Of a DNA stretch of 32,687 nt, positions 16,130-25,749 are shown piece by piece. A program made the position numbers and the translations under genes. Numbering within the stretch: the first letter of the stretch is position 1; each line of letters begins with the position of its first letter. The notes beneath the pieces were generated by a model that saw only the letters and a list, made by a program, of their open reading frames with translations, had not been told where the DNA came from and did no database searches. Source of the stretch: an uncultured Croceitalea sp. (GTDB lineage Bacteria; Bacteroidota; Bacteroidia; Flavobacteriales; Flavobacteriaceae); assembly GCA_937959125.1 (NCBI GenBank), contig CALGQU010000029.1, forward strand, positions 1-32,687, read 5' to 3'.

Positions 16130-17503
16130 TTAACTGGCAACAAAATTGGGATTATACCCTAAGTAAGGAACCTGAAACTCGTTAAACCGGATTCCGTAGA
16201 TTTTTAGTTCCTCTAAAATGGGTTGGTAAACTTCTTTGGCAATGGGCAGTTGCACACCGGGAGTTGTAATTTTACCATCCAAAATGGCTAAAGTGGCTAT
16301 GGCCACGGGAAGCCCTACCGTTTTGGCCATGGCGGTATGCGTGCCGCTATCACCATGGACGACCGTATTGGCATCGATTTGTTTGCGTTCGCCGTTAAGC
16401 TCATAGCCAAATTTATGGTACATAACGATCATATCTTTTTCATTGGCTTTAAGGGCCCAGCTTTGCTCCAAAATCTCCTGCAATGCTTGTGCAGGGGTCG
16501 CACAATCCTTGGTAATGGTTTTGGTGCTATCAAAAATATGGAGTTCCAATAGTTTTCCCCATATACTATCATCTTGGTCTATTTTTAGGTAGTGACGTAA
16601 TTTTAGTTCTACGGAATCTGTTGGGGAATATGGTAAGAACAGGTTGGTGAAATCCCGGTAGGACATGCCTTTGGAGTTTTCCAGAACATAACTGTCATCC
16701 GTCATTCCCAACTGTACAAAAAGATTCCACGCTCTGGAAAAACCTACCCTTCGGATGGTTCCCCTATATAAGGTGAGCACATCTTGAAGGCCATAGATCT
16801 CACGATACGAAAGGGAATCCCTATTGGCATAGGCCTCAAAGGTACCATAACCCTTAACGTCCAAAAATTCCGTTCGCCTAAAAAGTTTGTGATAAGGAAT
16901 GTACTTGTAGGTACCCTCTTGTATAAACTTTGCCGCCCCCCCTTGTCCTGCAACAACAACGTTCCTTGGGTTCCAAGTAAATTTATAACGCCAAAGGTTA
17001 TCGTCGTTTTCTGGGGCGACTAACCCTCCGGTAAAAGATTCGAAGAGCAGCATTTTGCCACCTTTTGCCTTGATCCTATCTATGACCTCCATAGCACTCA
17101 TATGGTCAATGCCAGGGTCCAGACCCACCTCATTCATAAAGACCAATCCTTTTTCTTTGGCTTGGACATCCAATTTTTTAATAGCTTCACTAACGTAGGA
17201 GGCGGTTACTAAGCTTTTGCCATACGCAATACAATCTTCCGCAATTTTGGTATGAAAACGGGCGGGCAACATGGAAACTACAATAGATGCTTTAGAAATG
17301 GCTTTCTTACGTTTTTCCCTATCAAAGATATCAAGGGTAATGGTCTTGCAGTTGGGATGTTGCCTTACGTTAGCCGGTAAATTTTCGGGTTGGAGATCCC
17401 CAATGATAAGAGTCAACTCTTTTTCTACGGACTTATCCAAGAAATAGTCAATAAGGTAGGCCGTAGATTTCCCTGCACCAAGGAGTAAAATTTTTCTGGA
17501 CAT
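16130..17503 (-). CDS. Saccharopine dehydrogenase family protein
   Basis: 457 aa; 'ILLLGAGKSTAYLIDYFLD', 'VVSMLPARFHTKIAEDCIAYGKSLVTASYVSEAIKKLD', 'MNEVGLDPGIDHMSAMEVID'. Confidence 0.94.
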   Translation of the reverse strand: MSRKILLLGAGKSTAYLIDYFLDKSVEKELTLIIGDLQPENLPANVRQHPNCKTITLDIFDREKRKKAISKASIVVSMLPARFHTKIAEDCIAYGKSLVTASYVSEAIKKLDVQAKEKGLVFMNEVGLDPGIDHMSAMEVIDRIKAKGGKMLLFESFTGGLVAPENDDNLWRYKFTWNPRNVVVAGQGGAAKFIQEGTYKYIPYHKLFRRTEFLDVKGYGTFEAYANRDSLSYREIYGLQDVLTLYRGTIRRVGFSRAWNLFVQLGMTDDSYVLENSKGMSYRDFTNLFLPYSPTDSVELKLRHYLKIDQDDSIWGKLLELHIFDSTKTITKDCATPAQALQEILEQSWALKANEKDMIVMYHKFGYELNGERKQIDANTVVHGDSGTHTAMAKTVGLPVAIATLAILDGKITTPGVQLPIAKEVYQPILEELKIYGIRFNEFQVPYLGYNPNFVAS

Positions 17504-17582
17504 AAGATTGGTTTACCTTTGTTACTAACGGATGCTAAGGTATCAAATTGTTATATTTTTAATTTATTGAGAATTTTTAGTT

Positions 17583-17966
17583 ATGAACAAAACAATTTTA
17601 GCAACAGGATTAGTATTTGGCGTATTGGCAGTCGTATTAGGGGCCTTTGGAGCCCATGGTTTGAAAAAGGTCATAGGTCCCGCAGAAATTGCAACTTTTG
17701 AAACCGGAATCAAATATCAGATGTACCATGCCCTGTTTTTAATGGTACTTAGCGTATTGCCCAATATTAGTAGCGGCACCAAACAATGGGTTTTTTATTT
17801 GGTGTTGGTTGGAGTACTTTTATTTTCCGGTTCTATCTACTTTTTGGCAACAAATTCCTTGACCTCCTTTGATTTTAAAAAAATAGGATTTATTACGCCA
17901 ATTGGTGGTACGGCACTTATAGGGGCTTGGGGGGTATTGTTATATTCCGTTTTAACAAAGAAATGA
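17583..17966 (+). CDS. DUF423 family membrane protein
   Basis: 127 aa; 'GVLAVVLGAFGAHGLKKVIGPAEIATFETGIKYQMYHALFLM', 'ITPIGGTALIGAWGVLLYSVL'. Confidence 0.92.
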   Translation: MNKTILATGLVFGVLAVVLGAFGAHGLKKVIGPAEIATFETGIKYQMYHALFLMVLSVLPNISSGTKQWVFYLVLVGVLLFSGSIYFLATNSLTSFDFKKIGFITPIGGTALIGAWGVLLYSVLTKK

Positions 17967-18008
17967 TCATTGGAACTAGATTTTAGGTAGTTAGGTGCTA
18001 TAATTTTA

Positions 18009-18016
18009 TAGCTTTG
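18009..18016 (+). promoter_or_regulatory. Candidate Bacteroidota -7 element (TAGCTTTG) upstream of pckA
   Basis: Matches TAnnTTTG; 22 bp before the ATG at 18039. No clear -33 match verified. Confidence 0.4.
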
Positions 18017-18038
18017 CAGTAACTAAAAACTATATTTT

Positions 18039-19655
18039 ATGGCAACAAGAAGCCAATCAACGAAAACGATTTCGTTAGCTAATATTGGAATAGCAGATGC
18101 CAAGATCCATTACCAACTATCTTCTGGGGAATTGCATGCCGTTACCATAGAAAAAGGTATGGGTGTCGCATCTTCATTAGGTGCGTTGGCAATACATACG
18201 GGTGAGTTTACAGGAAGGTCGCCTATGGATCGTTTTATAGTTAAGGATGCCATTACGCAAGATAAGGTCTGGTGGGGTGACATCAATATTCCTTTTGAAA
18301 ACGAAAAGTTCGATGCCTTGTACGACAAGGTCATTGCTTACCTTAATGACAAAGAACTTTTTGTTAGGGATGCCTACGCTTGTGCAGAAGAGGATTATAA
18401 ACTGAATATTAGGGTGGTCAACGAGTACCCTTGGTCCAATATGTTCGCCTATAATATGTTTTTGCGACCAACGCCGGAACAGCTTGATGTTTTTGAACCG
18501 GAATGGACGGTAATCAATGCTCCTGGCTTTATGGCGGATGCTGAAGTGGATGGTACACGCCAACACAATTTTGCGATATTGAATTTCTCTAGAAAAATTG
18601 CGCTAATAGGAGGTACAGGATATACTGGTGAGATTAAGAAAGGGATTTTCTCCGCCTTGAATTTTATATTGCCCGTATATAGGAATACCCTGCCCATGCA
18701 CTGTTCGGCCAACGTTGGGGAGGATGGGGATACCGCTATCTTTTTTGGACTTTCCGGTACGGGGAAAACCACGCTTTCTACGGACCCGACCCGAAAGCTT
18801 ATTGGAGATGATGAACACGGATGGACACAGAAAAATACGGTCTTTAATTTTGAAGGTGGCTGCTATGCCAAGGTCATTAACCTATCCCAAGACAATGAAC
18901 CCGAAATTTACGGAGCGATAAAAAAAGGGGCGATCCTAGAGAATGTGATTATGGACAAGGATGGCCATGTCGATTTTGGGGATACGTCCATAACGCAGAA
19001 CACCCGGGTTAGTTATCCTATTTACCACATTGATAATATCCAAGAGCCATCCATAGGGGAAAACGTAAAAAATGTATTCTTTTTGACGGCTGATGCTTTT
19101 GGGGTTTTGCCCCCAATATCCAAGTTGACCCCGGCACAGGCGGCTTATCACTTTATTTCTGGATATACGGCCAAGGTAGCCGGGACCGAAGCCGGGGTAG
19201 TTGAACCCCAACCCTCGTTTTCGGCATGTTTTGGCGCGCCTTTTATGCCCTTACATCCCGCCAAGTATGCAGAGATGCTGAGCAAAAAAATGATTGCCTC
19301 CGGTGTTGATGTCTGGCTGGTCAATACGGGGTGGACCGGAGGTCCTTATGGTGTTGGGACCCGTATGAAGTTAAAATATACAAGGGCCATGATCAGTGCC
19401 GCCCTAAGTGGAAAACTAGGGTTGTACAATTATGACAATTACCACATACATTCTGTTTTTGGGGTAGCCCAACCTAGGGAATGCCCAGGAGTACCCACTA
19501 AGGTGTTAAGCCCAAGAGCCACTTGGAACGATGATGAGGCGTATTACAAAACTGCTTTTAAACTTTCCAATGCTTTTAGGGAGAACTTTAAAAAGTTCGA
19601 GGCCCATGCCAATGAGGAGATACGCCGAGGCGGACCACAACGGTATGCCTTTTAA
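18039..19655 (+). CDS. pckA: Phosphoenolpyruvate carboxykinase (ATP)
   Basis: 538 aa; 'FFGLSGTGKTTLSTDPTRKLIGDDEHGW', 'NFEGGCYAKVINLS', 'TGWTGGPYGVGTRMKLKYTRAMI'. Confidence 0.98.
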   Translation: MATRSQSTKTISLANIGIADAKIHYQLSSGELHAVTIEKGMGVASSLGALAIHTGEFTGRSPMDRFIVKDAITQDKVWWGDINIPFENEKFDALYDKVIAYLNDKELFVRDAYACAEEDYKLNIRVVNEYPWSNMFAYNMFLRPTPEQLDVFEPEWTVINAPGFMADAEVDGTRQHNFAILNFSRKIALIGGTGYTGEIKKGIFSALNFILPVYRNTLPMHCSANVGEDGDTAIFFGLSGTGKTTLSTDPTRKLIGDDEHGWTQKNTVFNFEGGCYAKVINLSQDNEPEIYGAIKKGAILENVIMDKDGHVDFGDTSITQNTRVSYPIYHIDNIQEPSIGENVKNVFFLTADAFGVLPPISKLTPAQAAYHFISGYTAKVAGTEAGVVEPQPSFSACFGAPFMPLHPAKYAEMLSKKMIASGVDVWLVNTGWTGGPYGVGTRMKLKYTRAMISAALSGKLGLYNYDNYHIHSVFGVAQPRECPGVPTKVLSPRATWNDDEAYYKTAFKLSNAFRENFKKFEAHANEEIRRGGPQRYAF

Positions 19656-19902
19656 ATGGATCATTCTGGATTGCTCGCCTCTTAAACAAAGAGGGGGGAA
19701 GAAGAAAAGGGAGATTGAATAGCACCAACAATATACTACCGCTGGAGCTATTCGGTTCCGTAGACAGTTGATTTTTGGTTTGTACCAGAATCCCTCCGCC
19801 TTGGCACTAGGTGATCATCCAATTCCCTAGCTATAGTAAAGGGAGAAACTTTTATAGGTGTCACCCCAGATAATGCAGCTTAACGTTTCTATCGGTAGTA
19901 TG

Positions 19903-19941
19903 CTAAAAACCCCTTGATATTCTTACCAAGAGGTTTTTAGT
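19903..19941. terminator. Rho-independent terminator between convergent pckA and hemD
   Basis: CTAAAAACCCCTTG-atattctta-CCAAGAGGTTTTTAG; A-run and T-run on both sides, so potentially bidirectional. Confidence 0.75.
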
Positions 19942-19957
19942 GCTATTTATAATCCAA

Positions 19958-20710
19958 TTATTTATTGGCGTCAGATATATATTTCTGAAGGGCCATCGTC
20001 ATTGATGGCGTTTCCGGCGTGGGCGCTTTAATATCAATTCGCAGACCTGCATCAGTAGCGGCCTTTACCGTACTATTTCCAAATACCGCAATGCGGGTAT
20101 CGTTTTGTTTAAAGTCTGGGAAGTTCTTTAAAAGTGATTCAATACCGGATGGGCTAAAGAAAACCAAAACGTCGTAATACACTTCTTTTAAATCTGAAAG
20201 ATCGCTAACCACTGTTTTGTAAAAAATGCCTCGTGTCCAATCCAACTTAAGGCCGTCCAAGGTTTTGGGCACTATGGGTTTTAAGGAATCACTGGAAGGC
20301 AACAAAAACTTTTCACTCTTGTATTTCTTGAACATGGGAGTAAGATCATCAAACAAGCGTTTTCCCACATAAATCTTACGTTTTCTGTAAACCACATACT
20401 TTTGTAAGTAAAAAGCAACAGCTTCTGATTGGCAAAAGTATTTCATGGAATCCGGAACTTTAAAACGCATTTCTTCAGCAATTCTAAAGAAATGGTCTAC
20501 TGCATTCCTACTGGTAAGTACGATAGCGGTAAAATCGTTCAAATCAATTTTCTGTTCCCGTACTTTTTTGGCGGCAACACCCTCAACGTGTATAAAAGGT
20601 CTAAAATCTACCTTCACTTTCGATTTTTCTATCAAACGTGAATACGGAGAGTTGTCCATTTTGGGTTCTGGCTGAGATACCAAAATCGTTTTTACTTTCA
20701 TATGTATCAA
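19958..20710 (-). CDS. hemD: Uroporphyrinogen-III synthase
   Basis: 250 aa; 'FTAIVLTSRNAVDHFFRI', 'DVLVFFSPSGIESLLKNFPDFKQNDTRIAVFGNSTVKAATDAGL'. Confidence 0.88.
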   Translation of the reverse strand: MIHMKVKTILVSQPEPKMDNSPYSRLIEKSKVKVDFRPFIHVEGVAAKKVREQKIDLNDFTAIVLTSRNAVDHFFRIAEEMRFKVPDSMKYFCQSEAVAFYLQKYVVYRKRKIYVGKRLFDDLTPMFKKYKSEKFLLPSSDSLKPIVPKTLDGLKLDWTRGIFYKTVVSDLSDLKEVYYDVLVFFSPSGIESLLKNFPDFKQNDTRIAVFGNSTVKAATDAGLRIDIKAPTPETPSMTMALQKYISDANK

Positions 20711-21363
20711 TCATTTAGATAGCTTCCAAGAAGCACTAAGGGTGAAATTACGAGTGCGCAAAGGTACAAAATAAAATACAATATGTTGTTCAGTATTAAC
20801 TTTTGATGGATTCTGACTACATTGATAAGTCCGATAAGATTTATTAAAAGAATAAGTAAAATACTAACATAAACCACAGTTTTAGACCCAGGGAGTATAT
20901 AAATAAGGATGATGTTCCCACAAAAAGCCGCTATTCCCCCGTAATTAAAAAACGTGAGTTTTTCAAAGATAAGGTCCAAGGTGGTATCATAGTTTTCAAA
21001 AAAGTACCCCGTACCCAATTGTAATATAATTTTGAAAAGAAGAAACGCCAAGAGTAAAGAAAAAATAATAAGGAATACTATAGGGTATGACGTTGTTTGC
21101 CGGCCGTTAAGCAAGCCATCTGCGAGCAAAACAAAGATGGAAACGTTTAAAAGTTGAAAGAAGGTGGCCAACAAATGGAACCAATTGAAAAGGCGCCCTT
21201 TCTTTTTGTTAAGTGTTAAATACTTATTGTTAAAGGGTAGGATGAGGTATGCGGTAAATGCCGGCTTAAAGAAATATTTTCCTAAGGTCAAAAAGACCAA
21301 ACTAACCAACAAAACTATGGTCAGCCAATCTGCAGAGATGATATTTCTGTATATGGGGTTCAT
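20707..21363 (-). CDS. DUF4271-like multi-TM membrane protein
   Basis: 218 aa, several TM helices, 4-nt overlap with hemD; known neighbour of hemD in flavobacteria. Confidence 0.75.
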   Translation of the reverse strand: MNPIYRNIISADWLTIVLLVSLVFLTLGKYFFKPAFTAYLILPFNNKYLTLNKKKGRLFNWFHLLATFFQLLNVSIFVLLADGLLNGRQTTSYPIVFLIIFSLLLAFLLFKIILQLGTGYFFENYDTTLDLIFEKLTFFNYGGIAAFCGNIILIYILPGSKTVVYVSILLILLINLIGLINVVRIHQKLILNNILYFILYLCALVISPLVLLGSYLND

Positions 21364-23027
21364 TCCGTAATCGTAATACTTTCACTATTAATACCCGTAG
21401 GCAAACCAAATTCCGAAATAGAAAACCGAATAAAAGAGGGGTTTTTATAATCGGGTGGTTTTAAGGTAAACTTAAGATAAGTAGTATCCTGTGCTTTAAG
21501 GGAATTTGTGGTTTTTTGTACGGGGGTATGATCCAATTCTTTCAATTCCTTTATTTGGCGGTATTCATTTAGATAACTCACTTTAAAAGCCAAGTCTTTT
21601 AAAGGAACCTCCATAGGGTAAGGGTTATAGATTTTAAGCAGTTGATCGGTATCCTTTAAATTTACCTCCCCATTTTTTGTATAACAACGTAACCCTCTCA
21701 ACGGTTTGAAATTTTCTTTATAGTTCACAAAAACCGTATCGCCACCAGGATTGGCATACTTGAAAGCACCGGATTTTACATATTTGGAGAGATAGGCAAC
21801 CCGTTTATTGCGGAACAAGGCTTCCGAATTATCTATGGAATATTGGTTTCTTCTATAAAAAATGTTGTTTAATGAAAAAGACCTCTTGCCAGAATAGAAA
21901 TGGTACATGGAACTCTCCCGATAACTATTTTCGAAAACCACGGGATCATCCTTGACAAAATCGTTAAGTTTTTTTACCCACTCCTTATTATAATGGGTTT
22001 CATAAACTTTAGGTAGCAAAGGCTGGTACACGAGCCATGCCCTTGCATACAAAAACAACACGAAACTTACCACAGCTATCCTAACAAGCCATTTTCTCCA
22101 TACCGCATTGCCCAAAATAAACCGGTACGCCAGAATGGCCATGGGAATGCATAATACGATGACCCATTGTGCTTGGGTCCTTTTTTGAAAACTGGAAATC
22201 AAAAAGAAAAAAATGACACCATAACTTAAAAAAAGGAGCCCCCTTGTAAACAGGTCCGTTCCTTTTGTTTTAAACAGGGCCCAATAAAATAAGGGAAACA
22301 AGAGTCCAAAGTTGACAATGAGATTAAGAAGATAACCCAAGGTAAAGCCCGCAAAATTATAGGGTTGGTTGGGTCGCTCAAAAATATGGTACTTAACGCT
22401 AACAAAATCATGTTCGTAAAGCCAGGTCAAATGGGGAATATAGCTCACTAAGGCCACCAAGACGGCAAACCAAGCATAGTTGTTCTTTAGCAACCTTAAA
22501 TTGGAAAGCAGCACAAATAAAATGACGAGGATGGCATGGTACTTACTGTACATAAGGGCAGCCATGACCAAACCCAAGCCCAAGGCTTTTAAAAGCCCCT
22601 GCCTTTGTAAAAAAGACTTGTAAGTAAACAAAAATAGTGCGGTAAAAAAAAGCAAAGGCGTATCGGGCAATGTAAAAAAACCGTAGACATTAAAAAGGGG
22701 CATGGCAAACAACAACAAAAAAAAGTGTGGGATATACCTTTTCTTGGTCTTGTCCGCTATCATGTTCCATACTAAAACAATGGTGCCAAGCTGTGCAAAA
22801 CCACTTACAAGGCGAACCCCAAGTTCCCCCTCAAACAAGGAGGTCCCTAACCAGATAAAAAGGGCTACCATGGGGGGGTGATCAAAATACCCCCAACTTA
22901 AATGCTGGGCATAGTACCAATAATAGGCCTCATCAAAGATAAGTTGCGTAAATGCACTTTGTAAAAGGTTGAGTAAGAGAAAAGCCCCAAGGAGCAATAG
23001 GAAAACTTTTGGATAAGTCTTGGTCAT
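21360..23027 (-). CDS. Glycosyltransferase family 39 / ArnT-like integral membrane protein
   Basis: 'FDEAYYWYYAQHLSWGYFDHPPMVALFIWLGTSLFEGELGVRLVSG' is the PMT/ArnT N-terminal signature. Start chosen at MTKTYPKVF; the listed ORF extends to 23144. Confidence 0.88.
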   Translation of the reverse strand: MTKTYPKVFLLLLGAFLLLNLLQSAFTQLIFDEAYYWYYAQHLSWGYFDHPPMVALFIWLGTSLFEGELGVRLVSGFAQLGTIVLVWNMIADKTKKRYIPHFFLLLFAMPLFNVYGFFTLPDTPLLFFTALFLFTYKSFLQRQGLLKALGLGLVMAALMYSKYHAILVILFVLLSNLRLLKNNYAWFAVLVALVSYIPHLTWLYEHDFVSVKYHIFERPNQPYNFAGFTLGYLLNLIVNFGLLFPLFYWALFKTKGTDLFTRGLLFLSYGVIFFFLISSFQKRTQAQWVIVLCIPMAILAYRFILGNAVWRKWLVRIAVVSFVLFLYARAWLVYQPLLPKVYETHYNKEWVKKLNDFVKDDPVVFENSYRESSMYHFYSGKRSFSLNNIFYRRNQYSIDNSEALFRNKRVAYLSKYVKSGAFKYANPGGDTVFVNYKENFKPLRGLRCYTKNGEVNLKDTDQLLKIYNPYPMEVPLKDLAFKVSYLNEYRQIKELKELDHTPVQKTTNSLKAQDTTYLKFTLKPPDYKNPSFIRFSISEFGLPTGINSESITITE

Positions 23028-23223
23028 TAGGTTTTTTATTGGCACCGCCAAAGGGTATAATATTCCGAGGTCTGCCTCAAAATTAAAATTCAGTTTCGTA
23101 TAAATGCCTTTTGGGCTTGCCCCAAGGGAATTTCTGCTGTGCAAAGTTACGAATAATGCAAATAGCTACTAATGGTACAAAACACAAAAGGCTGCTGTAG
23201 TAAGGGGATAAAAAACACTATTT

Positions 23224-23973
23224 TTGACCTCTAAAACCGTTTTTGTGGCAGATGGATTAGTCATTATACCAACCTACAATGAGATTGAAAATATTGAAGC
23301 GATCATTAGAACCGTTTTTGATCTTAAAAAAGACTTCCACGTACTTATTGTAGACGATAACTCGCCAGACGGTACTGCTGCTAATGTAAGACGGTTGCAA
23401 GAAGAATTTCCGGAACTATTGTTTTTAGAGGTAAGAAAGGAAAAGTCCGGCCTAGGAACGGCTTATATCCATGGGTTTAAATGGGCATTGCAAGAAGGCT
23501 ATGATTACATTTTTGAAATGGATGCCGACTTCTCCCATAAACCCAGTGACTTATTGCGTTTGCATAGGGCTTGCCTAAATGGTGCGGATGTTGCCATTGG
23601 ATCAAGATATAAAAAAGGGGTCAATGTGGTCAATTGGCCGCTTACACGAATATTGTTGTCCTATGGGGCCTCATTCTATGTAAAATTGATTACCGGAATG
23701 CGGATCCATGACCCAACCGCAGGATTTATGTGCTATAAAAAAGAAGTTTTACAGGCCTTGGACTTGGATGCCGTTAGGTTCATAGGCTATGCGTTTCAGA
23801 TAGAAATGAAGTTTAGGGCCTATTTAAAGAAGTTTAAGATAGAAGAGGTTTCCATCATATTTACGGACCGCGTAAACGGAAAGTCCAAAATGAATTCCTC
23901 CATTGTTAGGGAAGCCATTTTTGGGGTAATCAGCATGAAAATCAGGAGTTTATTTAGAAAAAAAACCTTTTAA
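23224..23973 (+). CDS. Polyprenol-phosphate mannosyltransferase-like GT2 family glycosyltransferase
   Basis: 249 aa; 'VIIPTYNEIENIEAIIRTVFD', 'ILIVDDNSPDGTA'-type motif, 'EMDADFSHKPSDL', 'GSRYKKGVNVVNWPLTRILLSYGASFYVKLITGMRIHDPTAGFMCYKK'. Start could be TTG 23224 or GTG 23245. Confidence 0.93.
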   Translation: MTSKTVFVADGLVIIPTYNEIENIEAIIRTVFDLKKDFHVLIVDDNSPDGTAANVRRLQEEFPELLFLEVRKEKSGLGTAYIHGFKWALQEGYDYIFEMDADFSHKPSDLLRLHRACLNGADVAIGSRYKKGVNVVNWPLTRILLSYGASFYVKLITGMRIHDPTAGFMCYKKEVLQALDLDAVRFIGYAFQIEMKFRAYLKKFKIEEVSIIFTDRVNGKSKMNSSIVREAIFGVISMKIRSLFRKKTF

Positions 23974-25307
23974 TGAGACCTATACTTTTAAAACAATGCC
24001 TTGTTGTCAATGAGGGAAAGCAGGTGGAAACGGATGTTTTGCTCAAAGGCGATCATATTGAGCGTATAGATGCCAATATAACCCATGCCAATGCTCAAGT
24101 TATTGATTTGAAAGGGAACCATTTATTGCCCGGGCTTATTGATGACCAAGTACATTTTAGGGAGCCAGGCCTCACACATAAGGGAAACATTGAATCGGAA
24201 AGTAGGGCTGCCATTGCTGGCGGCATCACTTCTTTTATGGAGCAACCCAATACAAACCCGCAGACGACGACCATAGCCAAATTGGAAGAAAAATTTGCGA
24301 TAGCCTCCAAAAGTTCCTATGCTAATTATTCGTTTTTGTTTGGTGGCACCAATGACAATCTAGAGGAGTTAAAAAAACTGGATAAATACCGTTGTTCCGG
24401 GGTAAAGCTGTTTTTAGGATCGTCAACGGGCAATATGTTGGTGGATGATGAAAAAGTGTTGGAACAGATTTTTAAGAATACGGAACTGGTCATTTCAACC
24501 CATTGCGAGGATGAAGGGACTATAAGGGCTAATTTATCAAAATATAAAGAGGAGTTTGGGGACGATATCCCGATAAAATACCACCCCATTATACGTAGTG
24601 AAGAAGCATGCTATCTATCCTCATCAAAAGCCATTGCCCTGGCAAAGAAAACGGGGGCAAGGTTGCATGTGTTCCATGTTTCCACAGGCAAGGAAACGCA
24701 ATTGTTTGAGAATAGCATTCCCCTAAAGGAAAAAAAGATTACCGCAGAGGTCTGTATCCACCATCTTTGGTTTTCAGATGAGGATTATGAGGAAAAAGGA
24801 ACCTTGATCAAATGGAACCCTGCGGTCAAAACCAAAGCAGACCAAGATCAACTTTGGAAAGCGTTATTGGATGACCGTATTGATGTCATTGCTACGGACC
24901 ATGCCCCACACACCTTGGAAGAAAAGGATAATGCGTACACCAGTGCACCCTCCGGTGGGCCTTTGGTACAGCATGCCTTGCCCGCTATGTTACAACAGTG
25001 CAAAAAAGGAACGCTTTCTTTGGAAAAGATGGTAGAAAAAATGAGCCATAATCCTGCCCTTCTTTTTGATGTTGAAAAAAGAGGGTTTATTAGGGAAGGC
25101 TATTTTGCCGATTTGGTTGAGGTGGACATGCAGTCCAGCTGGAAGGTAACAAAAGCTAATGTTTTCTATAAATGTGGATGGTCACCGTTTGAAGGTGTTA
25201 CCTTTGATACGCAAATAAAACGAACCTTTGTCAATGGCCACTTGGCCTATGATCAAGGCATTTTTTCTGAACTTAAAAAAGGGAAACGACTTACTTTTGA
25301 ACGCTAG
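23973..25307 (+). CDS. Dihydroorotase
   Basis: 444 aa; 'LLPGLIDDQVHFREPGLTHKGNIESESRAAIAGGITSFMEQPNTNP', 'VIATDHAPHTLEEKDNAYTSAPSGGPLVQHALP'. TAATG overlap with the preceding GT2 gene. Confidence 0.94.
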   Translation: MRPILLKQCLVVNEGKQVETDVLLKGDHIERIDANITHANAQVIDLKGNHLLPGLIDDQVHFREPGLTHKGNIESESRAAIAGGITSFMEQPNTNPQTTTIAKLEEKFAIASKSSYANYSFLFGGTNDNLEELKKLDKYRCSGVKLFLGSSTGNMLVDDEKVLEQIFKNTELVISTHCEDEGTIRANLSKYKEEFGDDIPIKYHPIIRSEEACYLSSSKAIALAKKTGARLHVFHVSTGKETQLFENSIPLKEKKITAEVCIHHLWFSDEDYEEKGTLIKWNPAVKTKADQDQLWKALLDDRIDVIATDHAPHTLEEKDNAYTSAPSGGPLVQHALPAMLQQCKKGTLSLEKMVEKMSHNPALLFDVEKRGFIREGYFADLVEVDMQSSWKVTKANVFYKCGWSPFEGVTFDTQIKRTFVNGHLAYDQGIFSELKKGKRLTFER

Positions 25308-25311
25308 ACCC

Positions 25312-25749
25312 ATGAAGACCTTATTCTTTTTTTGTGGCTTTTTACTGCTTTTTTCCTGCGCGGAAAAAGTGATTGAAGAACCGGAAAACCTAATACCCAA
25401 GGATAAGATGACCGATATTTTGTATGATTTGGCACTATTGAATTCTACGGTTTCCGTAAATCGGGCAGCATTTGAAAAAAGGGGCGTTGAGGTCATGCCT
25501 TACCTCTATGAAAAATATAACATAGACAGTATCCAATTTGTAAGCAGCGATCTGTATTACGCTTCCATACCCTTGGAGTATGAGGCCATGTATACGGCTA
25601 TTGTGGAACGCTTGCAAAAAGAAGTGGACGATATCGAGGATGCCCGTAAACAAAAAAATGATAGTATCGTTAAGAACAAAGTAAAGGCAAAGGACAGTCT
25701 TTCCAAACAGCCAAAGGAACTTAAGATTCCCGCTCCCTCAAAAAAATAG
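25312..25749 (+). CDS. DUF4296-like lipoprotein
   Basis: Start MKTLFFFCGFLLLFSCAEKVIEEPENLIPKDKMTDILYDLALL; lipobox-like LLLFSC; conserved neighbour of dihydroorotase in flavobacteria. Confidence 0.85.
   Translation: MKTLFFFCGFLLLFSCAEKVIEEPENLIPKDKMTDILYDLALLNSTVSVNRAAFEKRGVEVMPYLYEKYNIDSIQFVSSDLYYASIPLEYEAMYTAIVERLQKEVDDIEDARKQKNDSIVKNKVKAKDSLSKQPKELKIPAPSKK

Noticed and set aside
19656-19900. Region after pckA with CCTCTT...AAGAGG hairpin as a possible small gene or ncRNA
   Set aside because: No supported ORF or known RNA fold; more likely degenerate intergenic repeat sequence before the terminator at 19903-19941.
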